Assembly (NCBI GenBank): GCA_023091735.1 | Contig: JALKBU010000992.1 | Coordinates: 1 to 18,859, forward strand | Source: Trichomonas tenax | Taxonomy: Eukaryota > Parabasalia > Trichomonadida > Trichomonadidae | Length of the DNA stretch: 18,859 bases | Direction: 5' to 3' | Part shown: positions 1 through 7,349 of the stretch, piece after piece | How the letters are laid out: each line of letters opens with the position of its first letter | How positions within the stretch are numbered: position 1 is the first letter of the stretch | Notes under the pieces: model-generated | The model's database searches: none | What the model saw: the letters and a program-made list of their open reading frames with translations, nothing else | Told to the model about the DNA's origin: nothing | Made by a program: the position numbers and the translations under genes

Positions 1-229
1 ATCCTTATATTCTTTGTAAAATTCGTTTTTTACTAAATTTTTTTTTTCTTCAAATTATTTGTTTATAATTCATATTTACCATGCAAGAAGGGATAATTTC
101 GACCGAGTTTCTTGGTTTGGAGTGCAATAAAAACTTGCAATGAACTACATTTATGGTCTTCATACTCAGCGTGGAGTTTCAATCTATAAATGTCAATATT
201 GTTTAGACTACAAAGATATTTATAACACT

Positions 230-385
230 TTTTATAAAGGTGACAATTTGCCCGCGCAAAAAGGTGACGGTTTATTCACGAAAAGTGACTTTAAGATTCT
301 CTGTCACTTTTTGATGTTCACTTTTGTCCAAGACTCGGATTTTTTGTGATACTACATGACAAAAAAATGTATTTACATGTCCTAT
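230..385 (+). repeat. Dispersed repeat, copy 1
   Basis: A run of recognisable words recurs elsewhere in the window: CCCGCGCAAA (251-260), AAAAGTGAC (281-289), GTCACTTTT (303-311), TTTTGTCC followed by a CGGATTTTTT-like block (322-345), and TTTACATGTC (372-381). The same words, diverged and in reverse orientation, appear at 18685-18859. Partial copies lie near 5088-5125, 5491-5510, 10928-11019 and 11478-11520. I infer an interspersed, non-coding repeat family, possibly the end of a non-autonomous transposon. A 69-codon frame crosses this stretch (140-349) but has no gene-like features. Confidence 0.55.
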
Positions 386-820
386 TTTACATTTACTAAA
401 AATATCTTGCTCAAACAAAGCCAAAATATTCTTCAATATCTAATTTTGTGAATTGAATCAATTTAATTGTCGACTTTACTTAGCTCTCCTCTTCTAGCTT
501 AGTTTTGTATCACATGTCATACATCATACTACTCTAACCACTCATTAAAACTCATTTCATTTCGAGACTGATATCTCATGGTATTAGATTTTCGCGGCAA
601 AGTTCGGCATTATATACACATACATGAGCATAGTGATATATCGAACTCTCACTCCAAATTATTTTTTTTGTTTACATACCAATTTGACATGACAAATTTT
701 TACATGACATATCATAAATTTTATTTGCCAAAAAGCACACAACATCAAAATGCTTGTCAAATTCGGGAATTAAGTCATAAGAACACACACAAATACAGAG
801 GCTCTCTTATAGAAGCATAT
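386..820. other. Gene-free stretch
   Basis: No supported gene. An 82-codon forward frame (578-826) runs through a fragment of the dispersed repeat (TTTACATGAC at 699-708) and is rich in His, Tyr and Phe as expected from AT-rich noise, although several TCATT words lie just upstream of its ATG. Confidence 0.4.
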
Positions 821-825
821 TCATA
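821..825 (+). promoter_or_regulatory. Possible initiator (TCATA)
   Basis: TCATA fits the trichomonad initiator TCAYW with the start site at A823. That gives a 12-nt leader to the ATG at 835, a typical trichomonad length. The motif alone is frequent in AT-rich DNA, so this is supportive only. Confidence 0.35.
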
Positions 826-834
826 AGTGCACTA

Positions 835-1309
835 ATGTTATTACACATCCAAAACGTTTTCAAACAATTTGACGAATTAAGAAATTTTCGATATTGAAAT
901 TCCTTCTGTCCTTCCTACAATCGATGAAGTCGCATCGCCGAGTTCTCCATTGCTTAATATCTCAGAAGACCACGAGTATGATTCAATAATCGTAAAGACA
1001 TCAGAGACAATTCTCACGAAGATGGTGACGACAAAGAACCAGGAGTATTTCCGCAACATTGTATTAGACATATTCGGCCTGATCATCAACACAGATTATT
1101 TATTCTATTTACTTCTTAAGCTAACAAATGTTTTGAATATTCTCAAGAATTCTATGACTACATCGCCACATAACAACTGCAAGCAATCTATGTTTATCCT
1201 AAATAAGATATTGACGCCAACAATTGGAATGGGAATGGTAACACCAAATATTCCAATGAGATCTTCTTATGTTCATGCTAGTTTCTCATGTGAGACAATT
1301 CCGGAATAA
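835..1309 (+). pseudogene. Frameshifted remnant of an unknown gene
   Basis: An ATG at 835 opens a short frame (MLLHIQNVFKQFDELRNF...) that hits TGA at 895. The next frame is open from 881 to the TAA at 1307-1309 with no ATG near its start, and its early part is gene-like (IPSVLPTIDEVASPSSP, then SEDHEYDSIIVKTSET). One extra base in the T-run at about 885-888 would explain the switch, giving a protein of roughly 157 residues with an acidic, Ser/Pro-rich first third and a hydrophobic middle. I do not recognise the family. It could be a decayed gene, a real gene with a sequencing error in a homopolymer, or partly chance in the AT-rich last third. Confidence 0.45.
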
Positions 1310-1542
1310 CCATGTTTCTGTTGTATTTGTTTCTTTATTTTGTTTATGTTAAATTTTATTATGAATTCGATATCACCTCTTTTTTTTCAAATCTGTGCAT
1401 TCGTAACTTTTATAATCGATAAGAAATGGGACTATCAATCATAAATAATAGATGTGTATTAAAATTTGATAAATTCAACAAATAATATTGGAGATAAATG
1501 ATAATTTTATGCGTAAAAAGTGAGTTGTAGCATGATTATATA

Positions 1543-1547
1543 TCATT
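1543..1547 (+). promoter_or_regulatory. Likely initiator (TCATT)
   Basis: TCATT matches the initiator consensus. With A1545 as the start site, the first ATG of the coiled-coil gene frame (1565) is 20 nt downstream. The in-frame ATG at 1532 lies upstream of it, so this site favours 1565 or 1592 as the start. Confidence 0.45.
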
Positions 1548-1564
1548 TGTTAGATAATATATTA

Positions 1565-4309
1565 ATGAGGAGTGCACGTTTAAAATTAGAAATGAGTGAT
1601 GAATATGATTTTAAGGAAGTATTGAGGAGACTCGAAAACTTGAGTGACGACGATGACATTAAGTCTAGTTCAAGCATGGGAATCCCCATATCTCCAATCC
1701 AAGGAAACAAATATAATTCTTCTGATAAAAGTTTTTCTTCAGAAAATGCAAAGAAAACGATATACCTGGAGTTATGCTCAAGGTATAATTTAATGGTGAG
1801 TAATAGAGAAGATCTATTTAATGAAATAGATCGCTTAATGCGAATTGAAAAGTCAGCAGAATTCAAAGAATCTCAATTACAGTCTGAAAAATCAGAATTG
1901 CAAGAGAAAGTAAGGAAATACAAATCATTATATCAGCAACAAACTCATGAATTACAAGATAAAATCGATTTACTACAGAATTTAAACAGAAATATTGAGT
2001 TAAACAAAGATGTAGAGGCTAAGAAGGACCAAGAAATACAGAATCTGAAAGAATTACAAAAATCTTTACATAACGAATTATTCGAAGCACACAATCAAAT
2101 ACAAAGACTTAAAACGAGTATTGAAAATGATGTTTCAAAGGTTTTTACCAACATTTATGATCGTTTCAAAGCATCATCCGAAGAAATTAATCAAATCACA
2201 GAACAAAGAAACTCATTGATTGTATTAGTGTACAAGCAGAAGGAATTTATAGATAACATTATGCGGTCAATGTCTAAGACCATCACTATACCAGTAAACA
2301 CACAAACACAAAATGATGAAACAAAATTGTTTGAAATTCTATGTGATAGCATCACATCATATGCATCATCTGATATTCAATCTAAAGTTGAATCTATTCT
2401 CCAAAACAAAGATCTCAAAACACAACAAAAAATCTCAACAATAATTCAGTTTTTGTTATCTAAATCGGAAACAGATGAGTTAAACAAAAGAGTCCAATTT
2501 CTTGAACACCAGTGTGCTAACTTAGTCTCTATTTTAGACCAGGAATCAGCCTTATTCCTAAAAATCGCATCAGATGATAATTTTGCATCGATAGTGTTTC
2601 CATCAGAAAAACAGATACTTCCAACAGAGTTTAGAGAGAAACTCATAAGGGAGTCTTCTCTGGTATCATCGTATGTTGATAAAACAATCCCTATAACATT
2701 CAAAGCTCTTGCAGAGATCCATAAACTCAATTTTTTTGCATTCGGTGAAGAAAAAGACGTTTCAAAGATTGTTGAAATCATTTTTGAGCAACACAAGAAA
2801 GGCAAAGATGATCCTAAATCTTTATTCTTTCTGTTCACAGCACAACTTGCAGCATCAACAATCCTAAAGAGATTTGCTTCAGACAAAGATGCGCGAGTTT
2901 CATTTTTAACAAGAGAGAATTCCAATCTCAAAAGAAACTTGGACGAATATAATATCGCTATCAAAGAGAACAAAGAATATAAGGAACATGAACAAAAGAT
3001 TCTAGAAATTCTAAAAACAGCATTCGAAATCCATTCAGAGACGGATATATTACTAATTCTTGAAGCTGCTGTTTCATCTTTCAAAAGAAGTTACGCAGAA
3101 GGAGAAAGAGCAAAGAGATTGAGAATTTCATTAGAAAAGATGAAGAAAGACTTCTCACAGAAGATGTTTGATGTCACAGAGAAATATAAAGAAGAAATGG
3201 AGAAAATGGAAGTTGAAAGAGTTAAAATAGAAATGGAGTTTGGAACGAAAAACAAAAACTTGGAATTGGAAAACAACAAACTTACAGAAAAGAACCAGAA
3301 ATTAAATGAAACAGTTGAAGAACTCAAAAAGTCTCTTGAAGCAATAATTGCCAAATCAGAGGGTGTTCAGAGTCTTTGCGAATCGCTAAAGAAGAAATTA
3401 TCAGAAGAGACGAAGAAATACGAAAAACAATTATCAGATATTGCGATACAGCTGAAAGAATCAATTGAGAAACAAAGAGATTTGACGGCAACAAATAAAT
3501 TCATGAAGGAAGAAAATGCAAGGTTGAAAACAAGAAATAAAGAACTCGAGAAAACAAATGAGAAATCACATGATATTTTGAGAGAAGCAGCACGAGTTGC
3601 AAGAGATGAAAAAGAAGCAGTTAGAATTGAAATGAATAAGCAAATCGAAAAGCTCAAAGCAGAATCAAGTGAACTAAAAGAAAAAGTCGAAAAAGCAATA
3701 AACGAGAAAAACTCATTGTTTATTGAAAATAAATCACTTTCATTAGAGTTACAAAGTATCTCTCAGCAAAGAGATGCTGCTTTATCCCGTGCAAAGACAG
3801 CAGACGAACTCCTTCAAGGGAAAGTTGAAAATACAGAATTGAAGGAGAAAGTTGTTAATTTTATTAACAACATTGCTCAACACAGTGACACAGAGCTTAG
3901 TGTGGTCTCCGAAGATGATATAGTTCGCAGCCTTGATGCTATCGAAGAGGAAATCACAAATGATGAAGATAGATTCATTCTCAACATGTGCATTAAGTCT
4001 CTTGATATTGATGATAAAAATCAAGTTGCTCCAAGAATTTCAGATCTTGTCAAAGAAAATAGATTCATTGAGCAACAGATACAACTCCTGAAATCGGAGA
4101 TACTGGCAATAAGAGATAAAAAAGAAAAAGATAATGATCAATGGGAGCGATGGGGAAGAAAATTGCTCCAGAAGAACAATGATCCGAACATGCTTTCCAA
4201 TGAACAAGTGAGGCAATTCCTAGAGGAGGAGATCCTCTCATCCAGACTTAGTTCAAAATCTCATGATAGCTTATCAATAAGGAGCCCATTGATCCCAATA
4301 TATATATAA
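1565..4309 (+). CDS. Large coiled-coil protein, function unknown
   Basis: About 914 residues. The frame is open further upstream (ATG at 1532), but the initiator at 1543-1547 leaves 1565 as the first ATG of the transcript. The next in-frame ATG, 1592, gives the natural-looking N-terminus MSDEYDFKEVLRRLENL. After an acidic/Ser-rich leader (DDDD, SSSS, Pro-rich) comes a long Lys/Glu/Gln/Leu-rich heptad region, roughly residues 80-240. A more mixed, possibly globular, mid-region follows to about 450, then a second long coiled coil to about 790. The end carries a distinct block with WERWGRKLLQKNNDP and a Ser-rich tail. Very few Trp or Cys residues. No catalytic motif, signal peptide or membrane segment. 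Trichomonad proteins of this kind are often auto-labelled 'viral A-type inclusion protein' from coiled-coil similarity alone, and that label should not be trusted. A structural or tethering role is plausible. The stop is TAA followed by A, giving the TAAA polyadenylation signal. Confidence 0.9.
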   Translation: MRSARLKLEMSDEYDFKEVLRRLENLSDDDDIKSSSSMGIPISPIQGNKYNSSDKSFSSENAKKTIYLELCSRYNLMVSNREDLFNEIDRLMRIEKSAEFKESQLQSEKSELQEKVRKYKSLYQQQTHELQDKIDLLQNLNRNIELNKDVEAKKDQEIQNLKELQKSLHNELFEAHNQIQRLKTSIENDVSKVFTNIYDRFKASSEEINQITEQRNSLIVLVYKQKEFIDNIMRSMSKTITIPVNTQTQNDETKLFEILCDSITSYASSDIQSKVESILQNKDLKTQQKISTIIQFLLSKSETDELNKRVQFLEHQCANLVSILDQESALFLKIASDDNFASIVFPSEKQILPTEFREKLIRESSLVSSYVDKTIPITFKALAEIHKLNFFAFGEEKDVSKIVEIIFEQHKKGKDDPKSLFFLFTAQLAASTILKRFASDKDARVSFLTRENSNLKRNLDEYNIAIKENKEYKEHEQKILEILKTAFEIHSETDILLILEAAVSSFKRSYAEGERAKRLRISLEKMKKDFSQKMFDVTEKYKEEMEKMEVERVKIEMEFGTKNKNLELENNKLTEKNQKLNETVEELKKSLEAIIAKSEGVQSLCESLKKKLSEETKKYEKQLSDIAIQLKESIEKQRDLTATNKFMKEENARLKTRNKELEKTNEKSHDILREAARVARDEKEAVRIEMNKQIEKLKAESSELKEKVEKAINEKNSLFIENKSLSLELQSISQQRDAALSRAKTADELLQGKVENTELKEKVVNFINNIAQHSDTELSVVSEDDIVRSLDAIEEEITNDEDRFILNMCIKSLDIDDKNQVAPRISDLVKENRFIEQQIQLLKSEILAIRDKKEKDNDQWERWGRKLLQKNNDPNMLSNEQVRQFLEEEILSSRLSSKSHDSLSIRSPLIPIYI

Positions 4310-5299
4310 AATTTGTTTGTATGATTATATTAATATAACACATTTTTATTAGGATATCCATCGACTTATACACATTTTGAAGTGTGTAGCGATATGTCTA
4401 TCATCTATTTTATCTACGTATCATGATTGTGCATGAATATTTAGCATATATATTGTTATGCATACTCGATAATCTTGGCTTCAATAGTCAATGATATTTG
4501 AATTATAAAGTCATGGTCTCTGCATGCTGTGATGACTATAGGAATAGAGAATGCGATGGAGAGTTTGATGTGTCAATATTCATGGCATATTTTAGATAAT
4601 TTGCCAGATTATTTTTTACCAAATTGGTCGATAACCATAGAATATAAATTTTTCTCTCTATGATAACTACAAGGTGGTGTAAGGAATATGGTGTGTAAGT
4701 GACGTATTCAAGCTGACTGTGAAATATAGCTGCGCGAAATTTCGGTTTCTTAGACCCATTTTTGAATCCATGTCCTATATTGCCTTACTGATATGCTTCT
4801 TCGTTTGTCTTGTCGCATTGCAAGGACGAGATCGATAATAAAATCGATAATTACAAAAATTGAAAATTCGTATTGGTTCAGAAGGCTTCCATTCCAATAG
4901 CCAATGTCACCATGCTTAGGCTCATGGGACTCTGAACAAATTTTGATTAGCCATTAGAGAGCTACATCTACTTTTTGTGGTCCGGACCCCAAAAAAGTGA
5001 GCTCAAAAAAAGTTACCCTTTTTGGGAAAATTGATATGATCATGTTTGTACATTGATGCATGATGCACGTTTAGGATAAAATATTTTGTCATGTAAAATT
5101 ATGTTGTTATGTAAAGTTCGAAATCTGTCTTGTAAACTGTTGCGTTTATATCAAAAACCAAAATTAATAGAAAATTATTTTCAAAATTAGTGCCTCTAAA
5201 TGTTTGTTTTCAGTCACAGTATGGATGTGCGAATTAGGCACTTTTTGGCTGCACACTAATTCAACATTTTTAAGGATCGCGGAAGGAGCATCCCAATGA
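4310..5299. other. Gene-free stretch with repeat fragments
   Basis: No supported gene. A 53-codon frame (4502-4663, ATG at 4532) has a fairly gene-like composition (for example SWHILDNLPDYFLPNWS) and could be a decayed fragment, but nothing supports expression. A 10-bp palindrome GGTCCGGACC lies near 4979-4988. At 5088-5125 there is a fragment of the dispersed repeat (GTCATGTAAA, then GTTATGTAAA, then GTCTTGTAAA). Confidence 0.4.
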
Positions 5300-5455
5300 C
5301 CCTTTATAATGCAGTTTGACCCGGAAATTATAAAAATCTACCTCATTATTTTATCGAAACCCTATAATAAAAATCCCCTTATTATTTTCAATCCCCCCTT
5401 TTATTGGAACTCTTAGAATACCCTTTATAACAATTTCTCCCCCATATATTATGGA
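5300..5455. repeat. Degenerate C-run array, about 20 bp period
   Basis: Runs of 2-6 C begin at 5300, 5320, 5341, 5360, 5375, 5393, 5421 and 5439. Most are followed by an AT block resembling TTATNATTTT, so the unit is roughly CCC(C)TTATNATTTTNAA. Spacing varies from 15 to 28 bp. The minus strand is correspondingly a set of G-runs, too widely spaced for a classical G-quadruplex. It sits just upstream of the next gene. Confidence 0.45.
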
Positions 5456-5621
5456 TACAAATATAATTCCTAAAAAATTGGCACAACAATGTCACTTTTC
5501 AGCGCGGAAATTGGGTCTGCGATTGTAGCGAATTGGCCCATTTTTGCCAATTCGCTCATCCATAATTTAAAGTTCCAGAGACATATTTTTTGTGAACAAT
5601 TTTGTGCCTCATGAGAAAAGG

Positions 5622-5626
5622 TCATA
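5622..5626 (+). promoter_or_regulatory. Likely initiator (TCATA)
   Basis: TCATA with A5624 as the start site leaves a 10-nt leader before the ATG at 5634. A GTCACTTTT word followed by AGCGCGG lies about 130 bp upstream at 5491-5506 and recurs in the dispersed repeat. Confidence 0.45.
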
Positions 5627-5633
5627 ACACAGC

Positions 5634-6074
5634 ATGGACACACCGCACACGTCCAACAGCTTCGACAACATATGGCTGTTAGAGCGCCAACTAGCAAAAA
5701 TTTCTCCAACATTGATCTCATTAGACGACTTACGCACCAATTGCACAAAAACTACCTCAAAGACAAGTAGCACCTCATATAGCTATATATCCCCAAATCC
5801 AATTAGGGGCAGACAAGAAAAGTGCGAATCGAGGCCTCCACGACCTTCAAAATTTTTGTTCATCCTTAAAAACACAAACTCAGATGCATCAGCAGAAGTC
5901 GCCCAAAGTGATGGAAGTAAAACATCAAAAATAAAATTAAATTATCAACAGCAAATCCCTATGAAACTCAACTATCAGCTCCCAAACACCATAAAGCTGA
6001 AGAATCCATTCAAAGGGGATCGCCAAATCACTATTATAGAGCTAACAATGAACAAAAATTGTCATTGCGAATAA
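5634..6074 (+). CDS. Unrecognised low-complexity protein, 146 aa
   Basis: Not a family I recognise. The initiator 10 nt upstream and the TAAA at the stop (TAA at 6072 followed by A) support a real transcript, and 146 open codons are unlikely by chance at this AT content. Residues 1-35 look structured (NIWLLERQLAKI). Residues 36-72 are Thr/Ser/Pro/Arg-rich and probably disordered. Residues 100-125 hold a 10-residue periodic motif: IKLNYQ at 100, MKLNYQ at 110, IKLKNP at 120. The C-terminus contains DRQITIIEL and ends CHCE. It resembles its downstream neighbour in composition (Pro, Gln, Asn, Ser/Thr), unlike the other genes in the window. The two may belong to one fast-evolving family or be pieces of one older locus. 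No membrane segment or signal peptide. Confidence 0.55.
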   Translation: MDTPHTSNSFDNIWLLERQLAKISPTLISLDDLRTNCTKTTSKTSSTSYSYISPNPIRGRQEKCESRPPRPSKFLFILKNTNSDASAEVAQSDGSKTSKIKLNYQQQIPMKLNYQLPNTIKLKNPFKGDRQITIIELTMNKNCHCE

Positions 6075-6085
6075 ATTGACTCGAG

Positions 6086-6235
6086 AATAATCGTCCGAAT
6101 AAGGAGAAAATTTAACCAAAAATAATCGTCAGGGATTTGAAAAGAAAATAATCGTTGAAAATTTTGAAAAGAAAATAATCGTTGAAAATTTTGAACTCCA
6201 AATAATCGTCAAAATATTGAAAAGAAAATAATCGT
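6086..6235 (+). repeat. 26-27 bp tandem repeat, six units
   Basis: The core AATAATCGT recurs at 6086, 6121, 6147, 6174, 6201 and 6227, spaced 35, 26, 27, 27 and 26 bp. The linker is TTGAAAATTTTGAAAAG-like and best preserved in the middle copies. It begins 12 bp after the stop of the upstream gene and fills most of the 255 bp before the next ATG. The forward frames inspected meet stops within one or two units, so it is not a protein repeat. It may be a minisatellite or a set of binding sites. Confidence 0.8.
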
Positions 6236-6329
6236 CGTAAAATTAATGTTTGTAATAAACTAATACTCCAATGCCCATTCAAATTGAATGATTATATAAT
6301 TGTAAAGTTCTCAAAAAAGAAATTTTTTT

Positions 6330-6905
6330 ATGCAGAATCCACAGCCACGTGGTAACACTGTAAGGCAGTGCGGGCGTTTCTCTATTGAGGTGAAGCCCCA
6401 TGACCCTGACTGGATAAGGCTGGACACAATTAGGCAACAACAGACAGCTCCGAAATCAAATTATTTGAAACTCGAGGATGAATTTTTGGACTTTTCTGTT
6501 ACCTCCAATCAAACGCATTCGGCCCAAATAATGAAACTGCAAAACGACTTCATGAAAATTAACCCTCCAATTAATAATTATCCTCCAAAGCCACCTCAGA
6601 AAAACAATGATGTATCAGGAAAATCATTCAATGACTTAAGCACGGCACTTCAACAACATTTCTCTAAGTCTCCCCAGGAAAGTTCAAAATTTACGATAAC
6701 AATCGAGCCGCATCAACAGCATCCAAGGTCTACCTTCGAAAAAATTGTTATGCCGCATGTTGAACAGACGTCTCACTCCCACAGCGGTTTAGTTGCCCCG
6801 TCAGCACTTGATTTTGAGCAGATTTTGAGCCTTGCTGCTTCGATATATCCGCCATTCGAACGCCAAGGTCCTATAGAGGTGAATGATTTGATATCGTTCA
6901 ATTAA
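6330..6905 (+). CDS. Unrecognised Pro/Gln-rich protein, 191 aa, probably truncated
   Basis: Not a family I recognise. It starts at the first ATG after an A/T-rich leader. No clear TCAYW lies within about 40 nt, unlike its upstream neighbour. Residues 16-24 (RFSIEVKPH) and 120-128 (KFTITIEPH) are two copies of a short beta-strand-like motif, the first followed by DPDWIRLDTIR. Residues 78-92 are Pro/Asn-rich (NPPINNYPPKPPQKNN). Around 145-152 is a His/Ser stretch (EQTSHSHS). The end is more hydrophobic (FEQILSLAASIYPPFE). There is no catalytic signature. The TAA at 6903 is followed by sequence of the same character in the same frame (next entry), so the gene may be cut short by a stop, or decaying. 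Confidence 0.55.
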   Translation: MQNPQPRGNTVRQCGRFSIEVKPHDPDWIRLDTIRQQQTAPKSNYLKLEDEFLDFSVTSNQTHSAQIMKLQNDFMKINPPINNYPPKPPQKNNDVSGKSFNDLSTALQQHFSKSPQESSKFTITIEPHQQHPRSTFEKIVMPHVEQTSHSHSGLVAPSALDFEQILSLAASIYPPFERQGPIEVNDLISFN

Positions 6906-7105
6906 TATTTTTGTCTGTCTATACAACAATCCATCCCTTATCATACAGCGAGTTATAGCTATGATGTTAGAACTCCGACTATGTGTTCTGACAATAGATA
7001 TCCAAGAACTAATGCATGAATCATAGAATAACAACAGCAAAATATATTGCCCTTGACCCAAATATGCCATCAATGGACTTCCAGGATGTTCAATCCATGA
7101 TTTAA
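6906..7105 (+). pseudogene. Apparent lost C-terminal part of the upstream gene
   Basis: Directly after the TAA at 6903-6905, the same frame stays open for 37 codons with the same Tyr/Ser/Pro/Gln flavour (QQSIPYHTASYSYDV, RTPTMCSDNRYPRTN) up to TGA at 7017. There an ATG overlaps the stop (ATGA at 7016-7019), and the frame one base back is open for 29 codons with gene-like content (NHRITTAKYIALDPNMPSMD) to TAA at 7103. So one stop codon and one minus-1 shift separate three compatible segments. Decay is the simplest reading. Stop readthrough, a programmed shift or sequencing error are alternatives. Confidence 0.45.
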
Positions 7106-7338
7106 TTTTTGAGTAAAACTAAAAACTAAAATTAGTCCCACAGTTTATATAATTATCATATGGAACACGAGGCATGATTGTTCCTTTGGTTAAAGATGTA
7201 TAAAGCCTGTAATTTGAAATTAAAAAAATTAAAATCGCAGGATAACAGCTACTTTCATTGAGAAAATATAACCGAATATGCTTTGTATGATCAAATCCAT
7301 TGTCAAATAGCAATGATACTTTTTTATAATGAAAAATT
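7106..7338. other. Short spacer before the LRR gene
   Basis: Intergenic, AT-rich. Minus-strand frames here (within 6801-7073 and 7119-7313) overlap gene-like forward sequence or lack any recognisable feature, and I do not call them. Confidence 0.4.
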
Positions 7339-7343
7339 TCACA
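7339..7343 (+). promoter_or_regulatory. Initiator that decides the LRR gene start
   Basis: TCACA fits TCAYW, with A7341 as the start site. It lies downstream of the first in-frame ATG (7329) and 9 nt before the next one (7350). If used, the 7329 ATG is not in the mRNA and translation starts at 7350. Confidence 0.5.
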
Positions 7344-7349
7344 TTTTTT

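Noticed and set aside
140..349. 69-codon forward frame at the window start
   Set aside because: It lies within repeat copy 1; the words are conserved as DNA in inverted copies, not as protein.
578..826. 82-codon forward frame preceded by TCATT words
   Set aside because: It crosses a dispersed-repeat fragment, has AT-noise composition and no recognisable domain.
1520..1531. GTG as start of the large coiled-coil gene
   Set aside because: GTG starts are not expected in a trichomonad, and the initiator and ATGs at 1565/1592 are better placed.
2446..3657. Long minus-strand frames (212, 87 and 96 codons) under the large coiled-coil gene
   Set aside because: Shadows of a Lys/Glu-rich coding strand: Phe/Ser/Leu-rich complements with no domain.
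5300..5455. G-quadruplex or telomere-like repeat on the minus strand
   Set aside because: G-runs are 15-28 bp apart and irregular, too far for a classical quadruplex and not a telomere unit.
5470..5748. Cys-rich 92-codon minus-strand frame
   Set aside because: It overlaps the start and promoter of the forward gene at 5634, which has an initiator; the Cys-rich text matches no family.
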